A stretch of DNA of 64,000 nucleotides from Tachypleus tridentatus (Eukaryota; Arthropoda; Merostomata; Xiphosura; Limulidae), in assembly GCF_004210375.1 (NCBI RefSeq), contig NC_134825.1:40480348-40544347 (forward strand), given 5' to 3'. Position 1 is the stretch's first letter. Each line of letters begins with the position of its first letter. Made by a program: the position numbers and the translations under genes. Under the pieces are notes generated by a model. That model was not told where the DNA came from. It was given only the letters and a program-made list of their open reading frames with translations, and did no database searches. Shown here piece by piece: positions 32,291 through 44,550 of this stretch.

Positions 32291-35140
32291 CTTCTTGGTC
32301 TTCTTATAATCCTTCTATATGTTATTGTGCACTTCTTGATCTTGTTATAATCCTTGTATATGTTATTGTGCACTTCTTGATCTTGTTATAATCCTTCTAT
32401 ATGTTATTGTGCACTTCTTGATCTTGTTATAACCCTCCTATATGTTATTGTGCACTTCCTGATCTTCTTATAATCCTTGTATATGTTATTGTGCACTTCT
32501 TGATCTTGTTATAAACTTTGTATATGTTATTGTGTACTTCTTGATCTTGTTATAATCCTTCTATATGTTATTGTGTACTTCTTGATCTTGTTATAAACCT
32601 TGTATATGTTATTGTGTATGTACTTCTTGATCTTGTTATAATCATTTTATATGTTATTGTGTACTTCGTGATCTTGTTAAAATCGTTATATATGTTATTA
32701 TGTACTTTTTGATCTTGTTATAATCCTTGTATATGTTATTGTGTACTTCGTGATCTTGTTAAAATCGTTATATATGTTATTATGTACATTTTGATCTTGT
32801 TATAATCCTTCTACTTGTTATTGTGCACTTCCTGATCTTGTTATAATCCTTCTATATGTTATTGTGTACTTCTTGTTCTTGTTATAATCCTTCTATATGT
32901 TATTGTGTACTTCTTGATCTTGTTATAATCCTTGTATATGTTATTGTGTACTTCTTGATCTTGTTATAATCCTTCTACTTGTTATTAAGTTCTTCTTGAT
33001 TTTTTATAATCCTTCTATATGTTATTGTGTACTTCGTGATCTTGTTATAATCCTTCATATGTTATTATATACTTCTTGATCTTGTTATAATCCTTCTATA
33101 TGTTATTATGTACTTCTTGATCTTGTTATAATCCTTGAATATGTTATTGTGCACTTCTCGATCTTGTTATAATCTTTCTACTTGTTATTAAGTTCTTCTT
33201 GACTTTGTTATAATCTTTCTATATGTTATTGTGTACTTCTTGATCTTGTTATAATCGTTATATATGTTATTGTATACTTCTTGATCTTGTTATAATCTTT
33301 CAAAATGTTATTGTGCACTTTTTGATCTTCTTATAATCATTCTATATGTTATTGTGCACTTCTTGATCTTGTTATAACCCTCCTATATGTTATTGTCCAC
33401 TTCTTGATGTTGTTATAATCCTTCTATATGTTATTTTGTACTTCTTGATATTGTTATAATTCTTGTATATTTTATTGTATACTTCTTGACCTTGTTATAA
33501 TCCTTGTATATGTTATTGTGTACTACTTGATCTTGTTATAATCCTTCTATATGTTATTGTGCACTTCTTGATCTTGTTATAATCCTTCTATATGTTATTG
33601 TGTACTTCTTGATCTTGTTATAACCCTCCTATATGTTATTGTGTACTTCTTGATCTTGTTATAATCCTTGTATATGTTATTGTGTACTTCTTGATCTTGT
33701 TATAATCCTTCTATATGTTATTGTGTACTTCTTGATCTTGTTATAACCCTCCTATATGTTATTGTGTACTTCTTGATCTTGTTATAATCCTTGTATATGT
33801 TATTGTGTACTTCTTGATCTTGTTATAATCCTTCTATATGTTATTATATACTTCTTGATCTTGTTATAATCCTTCTATATGTTATTATGTACTTCTTGAT
33901 CTTGTTATAATCCTTGCATATGTTATTGTGCACTTCTTGATCTTGTTATAATCCTTGCATATGTTATTGTGCACTTCTTGATCTTGTTATAATCCTTCTA
34001 CTTGTTATTAAGTTCTTCTTGATCTTGTTATAATCCTTCTATATGTTATTATGCACTTCTTGATCTTGTTATAACCCTCCTATATGTTATTGTGCACTTC
34101 CTGATCTTGTTATAATCCTTGTATATGTTATTGTGCACTTCTTGATCTTGTTATAATCCTTCTATATGTTATTGTGTACTTCGTGATCTTGTTAAAATCG
34201 TTATATATGTTATTATGTACTTTTTGATCTTGTTATAATCCTTGTATATGTTATTGTGTACTTCTTGATCTTGTTATAATCCTTCTATATGTTATTGTGT
34301 ACTTCTTGATCTTGTTATAATCCTTGTATATGTTATTGTGTACTTCTTGATCTTGTTATAATCCTTCTACTTGTTATTAAGTTCTTCTTGATTTTTTATA
34401 TTCCTTCTATATGTTATTGTGTACTTCATGATCTTGTTATAATCCTTCTATATGTTATTATATACTTCTTGATCTTGTTATAATCCTTCTATATGTTATT
34501 ATCTACTTCTTGATCTCGTTATAATCCTTGCATATGTTATTGTGCACTTCTTGATCTTGTTATAATCTTTCTACTTGTTATTAAGTTCTTCTTGACTTTG
34601 TTATAATCTTTCTATATGTTATTGTGTACTTCGTGATCTTTGTTATAATCTTTCTATATGTTATTGTGTACTTCGTGATCTTTGTTATAATCTTTCTATA
34701 TGTTATTGTGTACTTCGTGATCTTGTAAAAAGCGTTATATATGTTATTGTATACTTCTTGATCTTGTTATAATCTTTCTATATGTTATTGTGCACTTTTT
34801 GATCTTCTTATAATCATTCTATATGTTATTATGTACTTTTTGATCTTGTTATAATCCTTTTATATGTTATTGTGCATTTCTTGATCTTGTTATAACCCTC
34901 CTATATGTTATTGTCCACTTCTTGATGTTGTTATAATCCTTCTATATGTCATTTTGTACTTCTTGATATTGTTATAATTCTTGTATATTTTATTGTATAC
35001 TTCTTGACCTTGTTATAATCCTTCTATATGTTATTGTGCACTTCCTGATCTTGTTATAATCCTTCTATATGTTATTGTGGATTTCTTGATCTTGTTGTAA
35101 TCCTTTTATATGTTATTGGTATCCTTTTGTACTTCTTGAT
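32291..35140. repeat. Minisatellite, 41-bp unit, about 69 copies, with higher-order duplication
   Basis: The unit is CTTCTTGATCTTGTTATAAT followed by CCTTCTATATGTTATTGTGTA. Units vary at marked positions. A multi-unit block with the order CACTTTTTGATCTTC, ACCCTCCTATATG, TTGTCCACTTC, TTGATATTG recurs at 33316 and 34793, an offset of 1477 bp or 36 units, so the array grew partly by large segmental duplication. Confidence 0.97.
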
Positions 35141-36573
35141 TTTAATTTATTTTAAAAAAAAGAATTCAATTTATGATATCGGTATTGTAACTATATACGA
35201 GTTAATATTCTCTGCAATGTTATTCGGTAAAAGTAATGCACAAACTAATTTACCTAAAAATAACCAAAGCGTTTGATTTCTTCCAATTCAAATTCTGCAT
35301 TAATACGGTTTCACGAGTTAACAACAGCCGGTATGAACAAATAACGCTTCTTCCTCAACACAGAAATTCAATATTTACGAAATTTAAACAACAGACATAA
35401 GCGCTAAGAAACAACACACTCTTAATAATTAACGAGCCTCCGTGATAGATTCATTAATCAACCAACAATTAATTTATTCTAATGCAGTAGATCTTAATCT
35501 GTGGTTCATCTAGAGGAGACATAATCACGAAAAATAAAAGTCAGCATATTGTTTTAATCCCTTTGCGTTCTGGGAAAGAAACAAAAATCGTATTTCACTA
35601 ACGATTTTAAAATTCAGAATTCGATTACCTGCTTTAGGCAAACTGCAGAGAGCCGATAGCTTTAAGCTAAAAAAGCAATAAATCTGCTTGGGAACCACTT
35701 TGCTAGCATAAGTTGCATCCAATTGTTGTTGTTTTTTTAAACATAAGAACATTTCAGGCTTTGAACTATATAGTTATTACATGACACCGAAACTTCCCCT
35801 TACTAACATTAACAGAGCAAACCCACACTATGCTATCTGTTGTGTTTTCTGCGATAAATCGAATCCTGTTTTTAGCGTTGTAAGTCTTTAGACTTAATGC
35901 TTTCCTTCTGGGGAGACCAAACACTTACATTTAATATAAGTATATGTGTGTGTATGTTTATATATATATATTTACATTCATTTGATTAGCTTATTATTTT
36001 TCATGTGAGACTAGCGAACGGAAGTTAAGACTGATAGACGTTGTTTCCCCACCGTAATATGGGTCCTACTTCTTCTGTCACCTCCGAAACCTAGGGTACA
36101 TTTTATATCTCACATTATTTGTACGGGCTTGGTTTTTTGTTTATAACAAAAGAGGTTTGGATTTGCTGTTTTAACCTAGTCCTTCCTTTTGATTTTGTTT
36201 TATTTTACTTGAGTGTTCGGTGTTGGTATTATCTCTCTCCATACATATACATACAGATACATATGTATGTGTAAACCCTGCAACAATAAACACTAATATA
36301 AAGTTATACTTTCGTTTATCTTTGTAGAAACAAAGGTAATGTGATATTGTACAGACAAACGTACGTGTAATGTGATTTGGGTTAGACGTGGCTCTGTGGA
36401 TAGCTGTCGTATTATATATTTGCAGGCCGTTGTTCGCGTCACGTTACTTTAAAAAATTTAAAAAAATCTGATCCGCACTTTTGGGACGTAGATGCGTTAT
36501 AAGAGTAAAATTCAACTATTCCGCCAGATAAAAGTAGTGTTGACGGCTGTTGATGTTAACTACCTCAATTTTC
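35141..36573. other. No gene recognised, one SINE fragment
   Basis: Includes a family B SINE remnant at 35815-35918, a TG/TA microsatellite at 35938-35971 and otherwise AT-rich unassigned sequence. A minus-strand frame at 35752-35525 lacks any recognisable motif. Confidence 0.5.
35815..35918 (-). mobile_element. Family B SINE, degraded
   Basis: It keeps AATCGAATCCTGTTTTTAGC and GTTGTAAGTCTTTAGACTTA in minus orientation. Confidence 0.7.
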
Positions 36574-36850
36574 GGACTTGGCATGGTCTGGTGGTTAAGG
36601 CATTAGACTTGCAAACTGAGTCTGAGGGTTGTTGGTTCGAATCCTTGTCATCGAACGTGTGCAATATTTCAGCCTTGGGGGCGTTATAATATTACGGTTA
36701 GTCGCTCTAATCATTGGTAAAAAAGTACCCCAAAGGTTGGCGGTGGGCAATGTTGAGCAGCTGCATTCTCTCTAGCCTATCATTGTTAAATTGCGCACGA
36801 CTGGAGTTGATGGCCTTGGTGGAGCTTTGCGCAAAATTCCAAACAAAGCA
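36574..36850 (+). mobile_element. Family A SINE, diverged
   Basis: The head has GGCATGGTCTGGTGGTTAAG and the B box GTTGGTTCGAATCC. The body has GTTGGCGGTGGGCAATG, and the tail is GAGCTTTGCGCAAAATTCCA with an insertion before it. It lies tail to tail with the next SINE. Confidence 0.88.
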
Positions 36851-36889
36851 CACCAAGCTCCATTCCTTATAGTCTATCAGCCAGTAATT

Positions 36890-37168
36890 AGGTTTGTTTG
36901 GTTTCTTTTCAATTTAGCGCAAAGCTACTCGAGGGTTATCTGTTCTAGGTGTCCCTATTTTAGCAGTGTCCGACTAGAAGGAAGGCAGCTAGTCAACACT
37001 TCCACTGCCAGTTCTTGGGCTACTCTTCTACCAACGAATAGTTGATTGACCATCACATTATAACGCCCCCACGGTTGAAAGAGCGAGCATATTTGGTATG
37101 ATGGGGATTCGAACCTTCTACCCTCATATTATGAGTCGAGTGTCTTAACCACCTGGCCATGGCGGGCC
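36890..37168 (-). mobile_element. Family A SINE, inverted relative to its neighbour
   Basis: The tail GCGCAAAGCTACTCGAGGGT lies at the left and the head GGCCATGGCGGGCC at the right. The B-box region is GAAGGTTCGAATCCCC on the minus strand. Together with the copy at 36574-36850 it forms an inverted repeat with arms of about 280 bp and a spacer of about 40 bp. Confidence 0.9.
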
Positions 37169-37480
37169 TAAATAATTAAGGACGGTTATGGTAGATAATG
37201 AATGCTTCAAGAACAGAAAACAAAGTTAAAGATTGTGGTTTAGTGAGATTAAATGGCTCTTTCTGACTAGATACACACGTTCATGTACGTTTTTACATAT
37301 AAATAATCATTATCTATTGGCACAAATGCTCTCGAAATTTAGGACAAACTTTCATGTCAGTAAAAGTATAGAAGCATGCATAATGTAGAAAACCATTGGA
37401 CAATTCATGTAGAAACGCATTGGGCAATTTAAGCATAATTAGATTCTGTGTTGTTGTTCGTTTTTGTTGTTTCTTTTCAG

Positions 37481-37579
37481 TGCAGTGCAACAAAGTGGGA
37501 TGTTTGAACTCTGTTCATGGCGGCGAATCAGTTCTCGAATTTATCGATGTTATTTTATATACTGCTTCTGGACCAATGG
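37481..37579 (+). CDS. Candidate 99-bp exon, phase 1 to phase 1, cysteine-bearing
   Basis: A long pyrimidine tract GTTGTTTCTTTTCAG ends at 37480, and GG/GTGAAT follows at 37579. With phase 1 at both ends the 99 bp reads QCNKVGCLNSVHGGESVLEF and on to TASGPM without a stop. The phase agrees with the cadherin exon's phase 1 donor at 25664, so the two could be joined in one transcript. The peptide is not a typical cadherin repeat and I do not recognise it with confidence; LEF.D.ILY..GPM faintly recalls the start of a laminin G domain. A second frame is also open. It may be an unrelated gene or chance. Confidence 0.3.
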
Positions 37580-37859
37580 GTGAATAAATCGATTCTGATA
37601 TTTTGAAAAGCATTATAAAATTAAGTTACAGTACGAAAACAACAGTATGGTTTAATGAGTGAGATCACTCGAAGTTAAGGTAGAAAAGGTAACAAATAAC
37701 TTCACCATCACAAACCCTTTATTTCACACACACTTGAGAATGTAACTATACTAATAATTTATGACTTCCTGCACCTCCGGAGGTATGCTTTGTAGATCCA
37801 TACAGGGAACTGTTGTATGTGAAGTTGGGCACTTACGACATAATATTATAGTGTACAAT

Positions 37860-40635
37860 GAGAATATATAATAAAACATTATTCAACCATTGTTACAATA
37901 CCTACATTAATATGGATATATAATAAAATATTATTCAGATATTATAACAATACCTACGTTAATAAGAATATATAATAAAACATTATTCAGATGTTGTAAC
38001 AATACCTACGTTAATAAGAATATATAACAAAACATTATTCAGATGTTGTAACAATACATACGTTAATAAGAATATATAATAAAACATTATTCAGATGTTG
38101 TAACATTACCTACGTTAATAAGAATATATAATAAAACATTAGTCAGATGTTGTAACAATACCTACGTTAATAAGGATATATAATAAAACGTTATTCAGAT
38201 GTTGTAACAATACCTACGTTAATAAGGATATATAATAAAACGTTATTCAGATGTTGTAACAATACCTACGTTAATAAGGATATATAATAAAACGTTATTC
38301 AGATACGTTAATATCTGATCAAACATTTTTCAGATATTATAAAAATACCTACGTTAATAAGAACATATAATAAAACATTATTCAGATGTTGTAACAATAC
38401 ATATGTTAATAAGGATATATAATAAAACATTATTAAGATACGTTAATAAGAATATATAATAAAACATTATTCAGGTGTTGTAACAATACATATGTTAATA
38501 AGGATATATAATAAAACATTATTAAGATACGTTAATAAGAATATATAATAAAACATTATTCAGATGTTGTAACAATACATATGTTAATAAGGATATATAA
38601 TAAAACATTATTCAGATGTTGTAACAATACATATGTTAATAAGGATATATAATAAAACATTATTAAGATACGTTAATAAGAATATATAATAAAACATTAT
38701 TCAGATGTTGTAACAATACCTACGTTAATAAGAATATATAATAAAACATTATTCAGATGTTGTAACAATACCTACGTTAATAAGAATATATAATAAAACA
38801 TTATTCAGATGTTGTAACAATACCTACGTTAATAAGGATATATAATAAAACGTTATTCAGATACGTTAATATCTGATCAAACATTTTTCAGATATTATAA
38901 AAATACCTACGTTAATAAGAATATATAATAAAACATTATTCAGATGTTGTAACAATACATATGTTAATAAGAATATATAATAGAACATTATTCAGGTGTT
39001 GTAACAATACATATGTTAATAAGGATATATAATAAAACATTATTAAGATACGTTAATAAGAATATATAATAAAACATTATTCAGATGTTGTAACAATACC
39101 TACGTTAATAAGAATATATAATAAAACACTATTCAACCATTGTAACAATACCTACGTTAATAAGAATATATAATAAAACATTATTCAGATGTTGTAACAA
39201 TACATATGTTAATAAGAATATATAATAAAACATTATTCAGATGTTGTAACAATACATACGTTAATAAGAATATATAATAAAACATTATTCAGATGTTGTA
39301 ACAATATCTACGTTAATAAGAATATATAATAAAACATTATTCAGATGTTGTAACAATACCTACGTTAATAAGGATATATAATAAAACATTATTCAGATGT
39401 TGTAACAATACCTACGTTAATAAGAATATATAATAAAACATTATTCAGATGTTGTAACAATACCTACGTTAATAAGGATATATAATAAAACGTTATTCAG
39501 ATACGTTAATATCTGATCAAACATTTTTCAGATATTATAAAAATACCTACGTTAATAAGAATATATAATAAAACATTATTCAGATGTTGTAACAATACAT
39601 ATGTTAATAAGAATATATAATAGAACATTATTCAGGTGTTGTAACAATACATATCTTAATAAGGATATATAATAAAACATTATTAAGATACGTTAATAAG
39701 AATATATAATAAAACATTATTAAGATACGTTAATAAGAATATATAATAAAACATTATTAAGATACGTTAATAAGAATATATAATAAAACATTATTCAGAT
39801 GTTGTAACAATACCTACGTTAATAAGAATATATAATAAAACATTATTCAGATGTTGTAACAATACATATGTTAATAAGGATATATAATAAAACATTATTA
39901 AGATACGTTAATAAGAATATATAATAAAACATTATTCAGATGTTGTAACAATACATATGTTAATAAGGATATATAATAAAACATTATTAAGATACGTTAA
40001 TAAGAATATATAATAAAACATTATTCAGATGTTGTAACAATACCTACGTTAATAAGAATATATAATAAAACATTATTCAGATGTTGTAACAATACCTACG
40101 TTAATAAGAATATATAATAAAACACTATTCAACCATTGTAACAATACCTACGTTAATAAGAATATATAATAAAACATTATTCAGATGTTGTAACAATACA
40201 TATGTTAATAAGAATATATAATAAAACATTATTCAGATGTTGTAACAATACATACGTTAATAAGAATATATAATAAAACATTATTCAGATGTTGTAACAA
40301 TATCTACGTTAATAAGAATATATAATAAAACATTATTCAGATGTTTTAACAATACCTACGTTAATAAGGATATATAATAAAACATTATTAAGATACGTTA
40401 ATAAGAATATATAATAAAACATTATTCAGATGTTGTAACAATACCCACGTTAATAAGAATATATAATAAAACATTATTCAGATGTTGTAACAATACCTAA
40501 GTTAATAAGGATATCTAATAAAACATTATTCAGATGTTGTAACAATACAAGGATATCTAATAAAACATTAATCAAATATTATAACAATACTTGTATAATG
40601 AGGTTATAGAGTAAAGCACTATAACAGTACCTAAA
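37860..40635. repeat. Minisatellite, 52-bp unit with short-unit variants, higher-order structure
   Basis: The main unit is AATACCTACGTTAATAAGAA followed by TATATAATAAAACATTATTC and AGATGTTGTAAC (52 bp). Shorter units lacking the GTTGTAAC part (TTAAGATACG) are mixed in. A marker segment ATACGTTAATATCTGATC occurs at about 38303, 38861 and 39501, and the marker AACACTATTCAACCATTG at 39125 and 40121 (offset 996 bp). This shows duplication of blocks of about 0.6-1 kb. The sequence is unrelated to the other 52-bp array. Confidence 0.97.
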
Positions 40636-40654
40636 CACTCAATGTAAGCGTAAA

Positions 40655-40905
40655 TGTGGGCATGGCCAAGTGGTTAAGGCATTCGACCCCTCATCTGAAG
40701 GTCAGGCGTTCGAATTTCCCCTTACCCCCAAACATGCTTGACCCTTTAATAATGACACTCAATCCCACAATTCGTTGTTGAAAGAGTAACCCTAAGAACT
40801 GCTGGGTGTGGTGATATCTAGCTGCCTTCCCTCTAGTTTTACACCTGCTGAGTGAGGTCGGCTAGCACATCTAGCCCTCTTGTGGCTTTGCGCGAAATTC
40901 AAACT
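40655..40905 (+). mobile_element. Family A SINE
   Basis: The head has GGCATGGCCAAGTGGTTAAG and GGCGTTCGAATTTCC. The tail is CTTTGCGCGAAATTCAAA. It directly follows the 52-bp array. Confidence 0.9.
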
Positions 40906-41214
40906 GTAAATGTTTAATATATACATGCACATATAAATAAAAAGGATGTATCGATGGTATTGTCAATGGCACCAATAACTACAGTCTCTTAACGTTACAT
41001 TACAGCCAATGGTTGGGGAAACCAAATCCTTTCATTTCTTGAATGCAAATACATAACTGTGGAAAATACGTTACGAATAATAAGTATCTTATAAATACTC
41101 TTATATTTTTTATTATTAAAACATACAACACAATCCCCTCACAGAAATAGGTGTAAGGCTGAGAATTATTCATCGTTTCATGTTCCACATTGTAGAAAAA
41201 CTAATGTCCAAAGT

Positions 41215-41560
41215 TATTCCAATGAAGTTAAACAGTTCGTATTGTTCAAAATCTATAAACGTTCCTAATCACATATCTGTACTTTTCCGATTAATAAGCG
41301 TTAGTCACAGTTATAGCTTCCGAAGTTTATAGCATATCAACTGTATCAAACGAACAATATATACTATTTATACGCGTGTTGCGATAGCTACCTTTTATAA
41401 TTATTGGGCGAGGTTCTCGAAATTTCAGTTGGCAACAATGCTGTCAGTCACCAGTAGTTACACAAACACGTAATATATTGTTAATTCTTACACATGATCT
41501 TATACAGCTTTGGTGAATACGCAGGAATTTCGCAACACACATTTAACAGCATAAGTTACA
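41215..41560 (+). repeat. Unclassified dispersed repeat, copy 2
   Basis: It matches 10095-10450 in ordered blocks: GTTCAAAATCTATAAACGTT, TTTTCCGATTAATA, TATAGCTTCC, CTTTTATAATTATTGGGCGA, GTTCTCGAAATTTCA and GTCAGTCACCAG. Confidence 0.5.
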
Positions 41561-41786
41561 CACGTTTCTTAATATATATTTAACAGAAACAGACATCAAT
41601 ATGAAGATAAATATGTAATAGTAAATCCGTTAAAAAACAAACCTCGCTTCTCACGTGGAAAATATTTTTCATAAAATTTTTCTGTGGTGTGTCATTTTCT
41701 CATCATTGTGAATGGGATTTATTCCTCGTTAGAACACACACTTGTGAATTATCTTCTGTGGCATAATAATATAATATTCTACTCAC

Positions 41787-41822
41787 CTGAGTCAAATAAT
41801 TAGAACTTGCTACATTATTTCT
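41787..41822 (-). CDS. Candidate 36-bp micro-exon
   Basis: On the minus strand TTTCTTTTGATTCACTCAG (acceptor) precedes exactly 12 open codons, RNNVASSNYLTQ, ending in CAG/GTGAGT, a consensus donor. The size is a multiple of three, as expected of a cassette micro-exon. No gene can be attached to it, and a chance pairing of two good splice sites is quite possible. Confidence 0.2.
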
Positions 41823-42170
41823 CTGAGTGAATCAAAAGAAATTTCACGGTAAATAAAAACTAAGTGAGAGGTGAGAAAATTGTGAAAATGAAACTGTTTT
41901 CGATTAGAGAATATATATATGTGTGTGTGTGTACTCCTCGTGTCTTTCACGACTGTAATTAACTATCATTTTCCAAAGAAAGAAGTTTCATGTGAAATAA
42001 AAATAAGCTGAAACCTCGGATGCCAAATGTGGAGTGTTGAATCTCCTTTTTACTGTGTCTCTCTGACCAATTCGTCCTCCTTCGTGTCTCTGAAGCTAAG
42101 TACAACAATACTAATAACATAATTCAGAGAATACAAAATAACTTATTATGTCTTAAGTTACACTATTTGT

Positions 42171-42440
42171 TTGTTTTTGTTTTGAATTTCGCACAAAGCT
42201 ACTCGAGGGCTATCTGTGCTAGCCGTTCCTAATTTAGCAGCGTAAAACTAAGGCAGCTAGTCATCACCACCCACCGCCAACTCTTGGGCTACCCTTTCAC
42301 AAACGAATAGCGGGATTAACCGTCACATTATAACGCTCCCGCGGCTGAAAGGGCGAGCATGCTTGGCGCGACGGGGATACGAACCCGCGACCCTCTGATT
42401 ACGAGTCGCACGCCTTAACACGCTTAGCCGTGTCGGCCAC
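42171..42440 (-). mobile_element. Family A SINE with target duplication
   Basis: A full-length minus copy flanked by a perfect 12-bp repeat TACACTATTTGT (42159-42170 and 42441-42452). The body has ACTCGAGGGCTATCTGTGCT, and a small deletion near 42250 removes part of AGACTAGAGGG. Confidence 0.95.
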
Positions 42441-42452
42441 TACACTATTTGT

Positions 42453-43415
42453 ACTAGTAATGATGATAGAATGTTTTAATATTGGAATATCAATCTTTTA
42501 TTTTACTTTGTACTTGTGTTACGAATGGAAATTTTATGATTTCAGACTGTTTGTGTGTGTGAGGGGACTGTTCCTCCCTCTATGAAGGAGCGCCCTGAGT
42601 AGATGCCCGAACAATCAACCAGTAAACTTTGGCAATAGTAGCGCTAATGTTGCATATCGTGGGGTCCAATTTAGGTGGTCTTCACTTCCTTATATGGCTG
42701 AAGTGCTTTACCTATGTCGATGCTGTTCGCTATGTTGTATATTGTCGTTATAAAAATCGATCGAACCAGCTGTTTTCGTCTTTCTTCCATTTCACTTCAC
42801 AGGTATCGGAAAGAGTTGTAACATTATTCTTCTGATGAGTCCATGAACCAAATAATGAATACTAAAGATGTTTGTTGCCTGTGGTGTCACGGTTGTCATT
42901 TACAACCATACGTCACTTTCTTACTACAGGTACATCGTTCTTGCAAAATGTGGTTAGATTTCTGTAAACCTATCGTTTTGAACGTACTTGTTTCATTCAA
43001 GGCTCCAGTAAAATACACAGTTATAAACTTTTTTCTACCAGTTGTTAAATTATACTCGAAGAAATGTTAGTGTAGCAGGTTGAATCCACGTGCTTGTACT
43101 TATTCCACTTAGACAACCCTAGCACCAATATTGACCACTTTTTTCAGTTTTCAAGCATAAAGACACTCGTCTTCCAGATACGACGAAACAAAACCTGATG
43201 TCTAAAATAAAGCGGAACGACTGTTTTCTTGAACGACTCTGATTCGTTGTACACTTGAGTACATGAATGAACGATGTTTTAATTTTCTCTGTATCATTTT
43301 CTCTTTTTAAACTCTGCGCACATTAAAAAACCAGTAGTTAGTACAATTATTGTTGGTAGTTACAAGAACTGTTTGTAGTCTGTCGTTTTTTGGATGCTGC
43401 CATAAAGATATAATT
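42453..43415. other. No gene recognised
   Basis: Short plus-strand frames at 42629-43070 contain no motif I can name. Base composition is slightly less AT-rich than in neighbouring stretches. Confidence 0.45.
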
Positions 43416-43426
43416 CCTGAATTATA

Positions 43427-43708
43427 GGACCGGCATGGCCAAACGTGTTAAGGCGTTCGACTCGTAATCCGAGGGTTGCGGGTTCGAATCCCGGTCGCAC
43501 CAAACATGCTCGTACTTTCAGTCGTGGGGGCGTTATAATGTAACGATCAATCCCACTATTCGTTGGTAAAAGAGTGGCCCAAAAGTTGGCGGTGGGTGGT
43601 GATGACTAGCTGCCTTCCCTCTAGTCTTACACTGCTAAATTAGGGATGGCTAGCGCAGATAGCCCTCGAGTAGCTTTGCGCGAAATTCAAAACAAACAAA
43701 CAAACAAT
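43427..43708 (+). mobile_element. Family A SINE, young copy with perfect target duplication
   Basis: The head reads CGGCATGGCCAAACGTGTTA, with loop ACTCGTAATC (tRNA-Thr-like CGU) and the B box GGTTCGAATCC. The tail is AAACAAACAAACAA. It is flanked by an exact 11-bp duplication CCTGAATTATA at 43416-43426 and 43709-43719. This is the best reference copy of the family in the window. Confidence 0.96.
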
Positions 43709-43719
43709 CCTGAATTATA

Positions 43720-44550
43720 TCACGTTTCCATCAAATTGTGCCCTCTAATGGAGTCGCTCATAAACTTTTATTGCCTTGCACGTTTCATTCTAAAGTTACA
43801 ATGAAAACATACTCAAAGTCGTTAATTGTAGAGTTTCTAACGTTTCGAGGATATTCATTTATTTCTTAAGCACAAGTAGTGTATTACAGTAATGAACAAC
43901 GTTTTAGTTCTGTAATTTCGTGGAATGCCAGACAGTTTTTGTAAGATTTTTATGATGTTAGTTACGTAGTTCGAATGTATTATTAAAACGTGTGAACTTT
44001 TAAAATTATACCCTGCCCCGAGGACGTACATAAATTGAACGTAGTCTTGTAAAAACAATCGAAGACGTTCTTTAAATGTACTTATATACAAAACAAACAT
44101 TCGTTTGTATGTTATAAAAACTGAAGTAAACATTTGTTAAAATAAATAAACTTACTGCTGCAAACGGTTTTAATAATTCATACACAATTGTATCTAAACG
44201 CAAATTGTTAACAGAACTGAAATTCAAATTATTTATTGACACAACATAATTGCAGCTTTAACATTTAAAACATTCAGTTTTTATTAAATCATGTAACAAC
44301 TAATTATATTGTCCATGTGATAAAGCGCTAAAGAGAATTTTCATATTCATTATAAACTCTACAATCGAAACATTGTAAATGTGATTTCCGTGACACATCA
44401 TACAAACATGATTATACCTTATAAATATTTAAACGATTTGAATGAGCGCGTTCCTATAAATAAACACGGAAATAAAGCTACACAGGATGTTGGTTATTAC
44501 TGTCAGGAGTCCTCGATCTCGGATATTTTATAAGTTGTTTTTTTTTTTCT
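43720..44550. other. No gene recognised
   Basis: AT-rich. A minus-strand frame at 44133-43855 (92 residues) is hydrophobic and basic with no recognised domain and is not called. Confidence 0.45.

Larger units (their letters stand above)
40906..42158. other. No confident gene; dispersed repeat and a possible micro-exon
   Basis: Holds the second copy of a dispersed repeat at 41215-41560 and a possible minus-strand micro-exon at 41787-41822. A TA/TG microsatellite lies at 41910-41931. The remainder is AT-rich and unassigned. Confidence 0.5.

Noticed and set aside
36492..37045. Plus-strand frames of 65 and 84 residues
   Set aside because: They lie across family A SINE sequence.
27394..40635. 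Single family for the two 52-bp arrays
   Set aside because: The unit lengths agree, but the sequences share no alignable core; equal length appears accidental.
43427..43508. tRNA gene
   Set aside because: The tRNA-like segment is the head of a SINE with body, A-rich tail and target duplication. All similar hits in the window have the same body.
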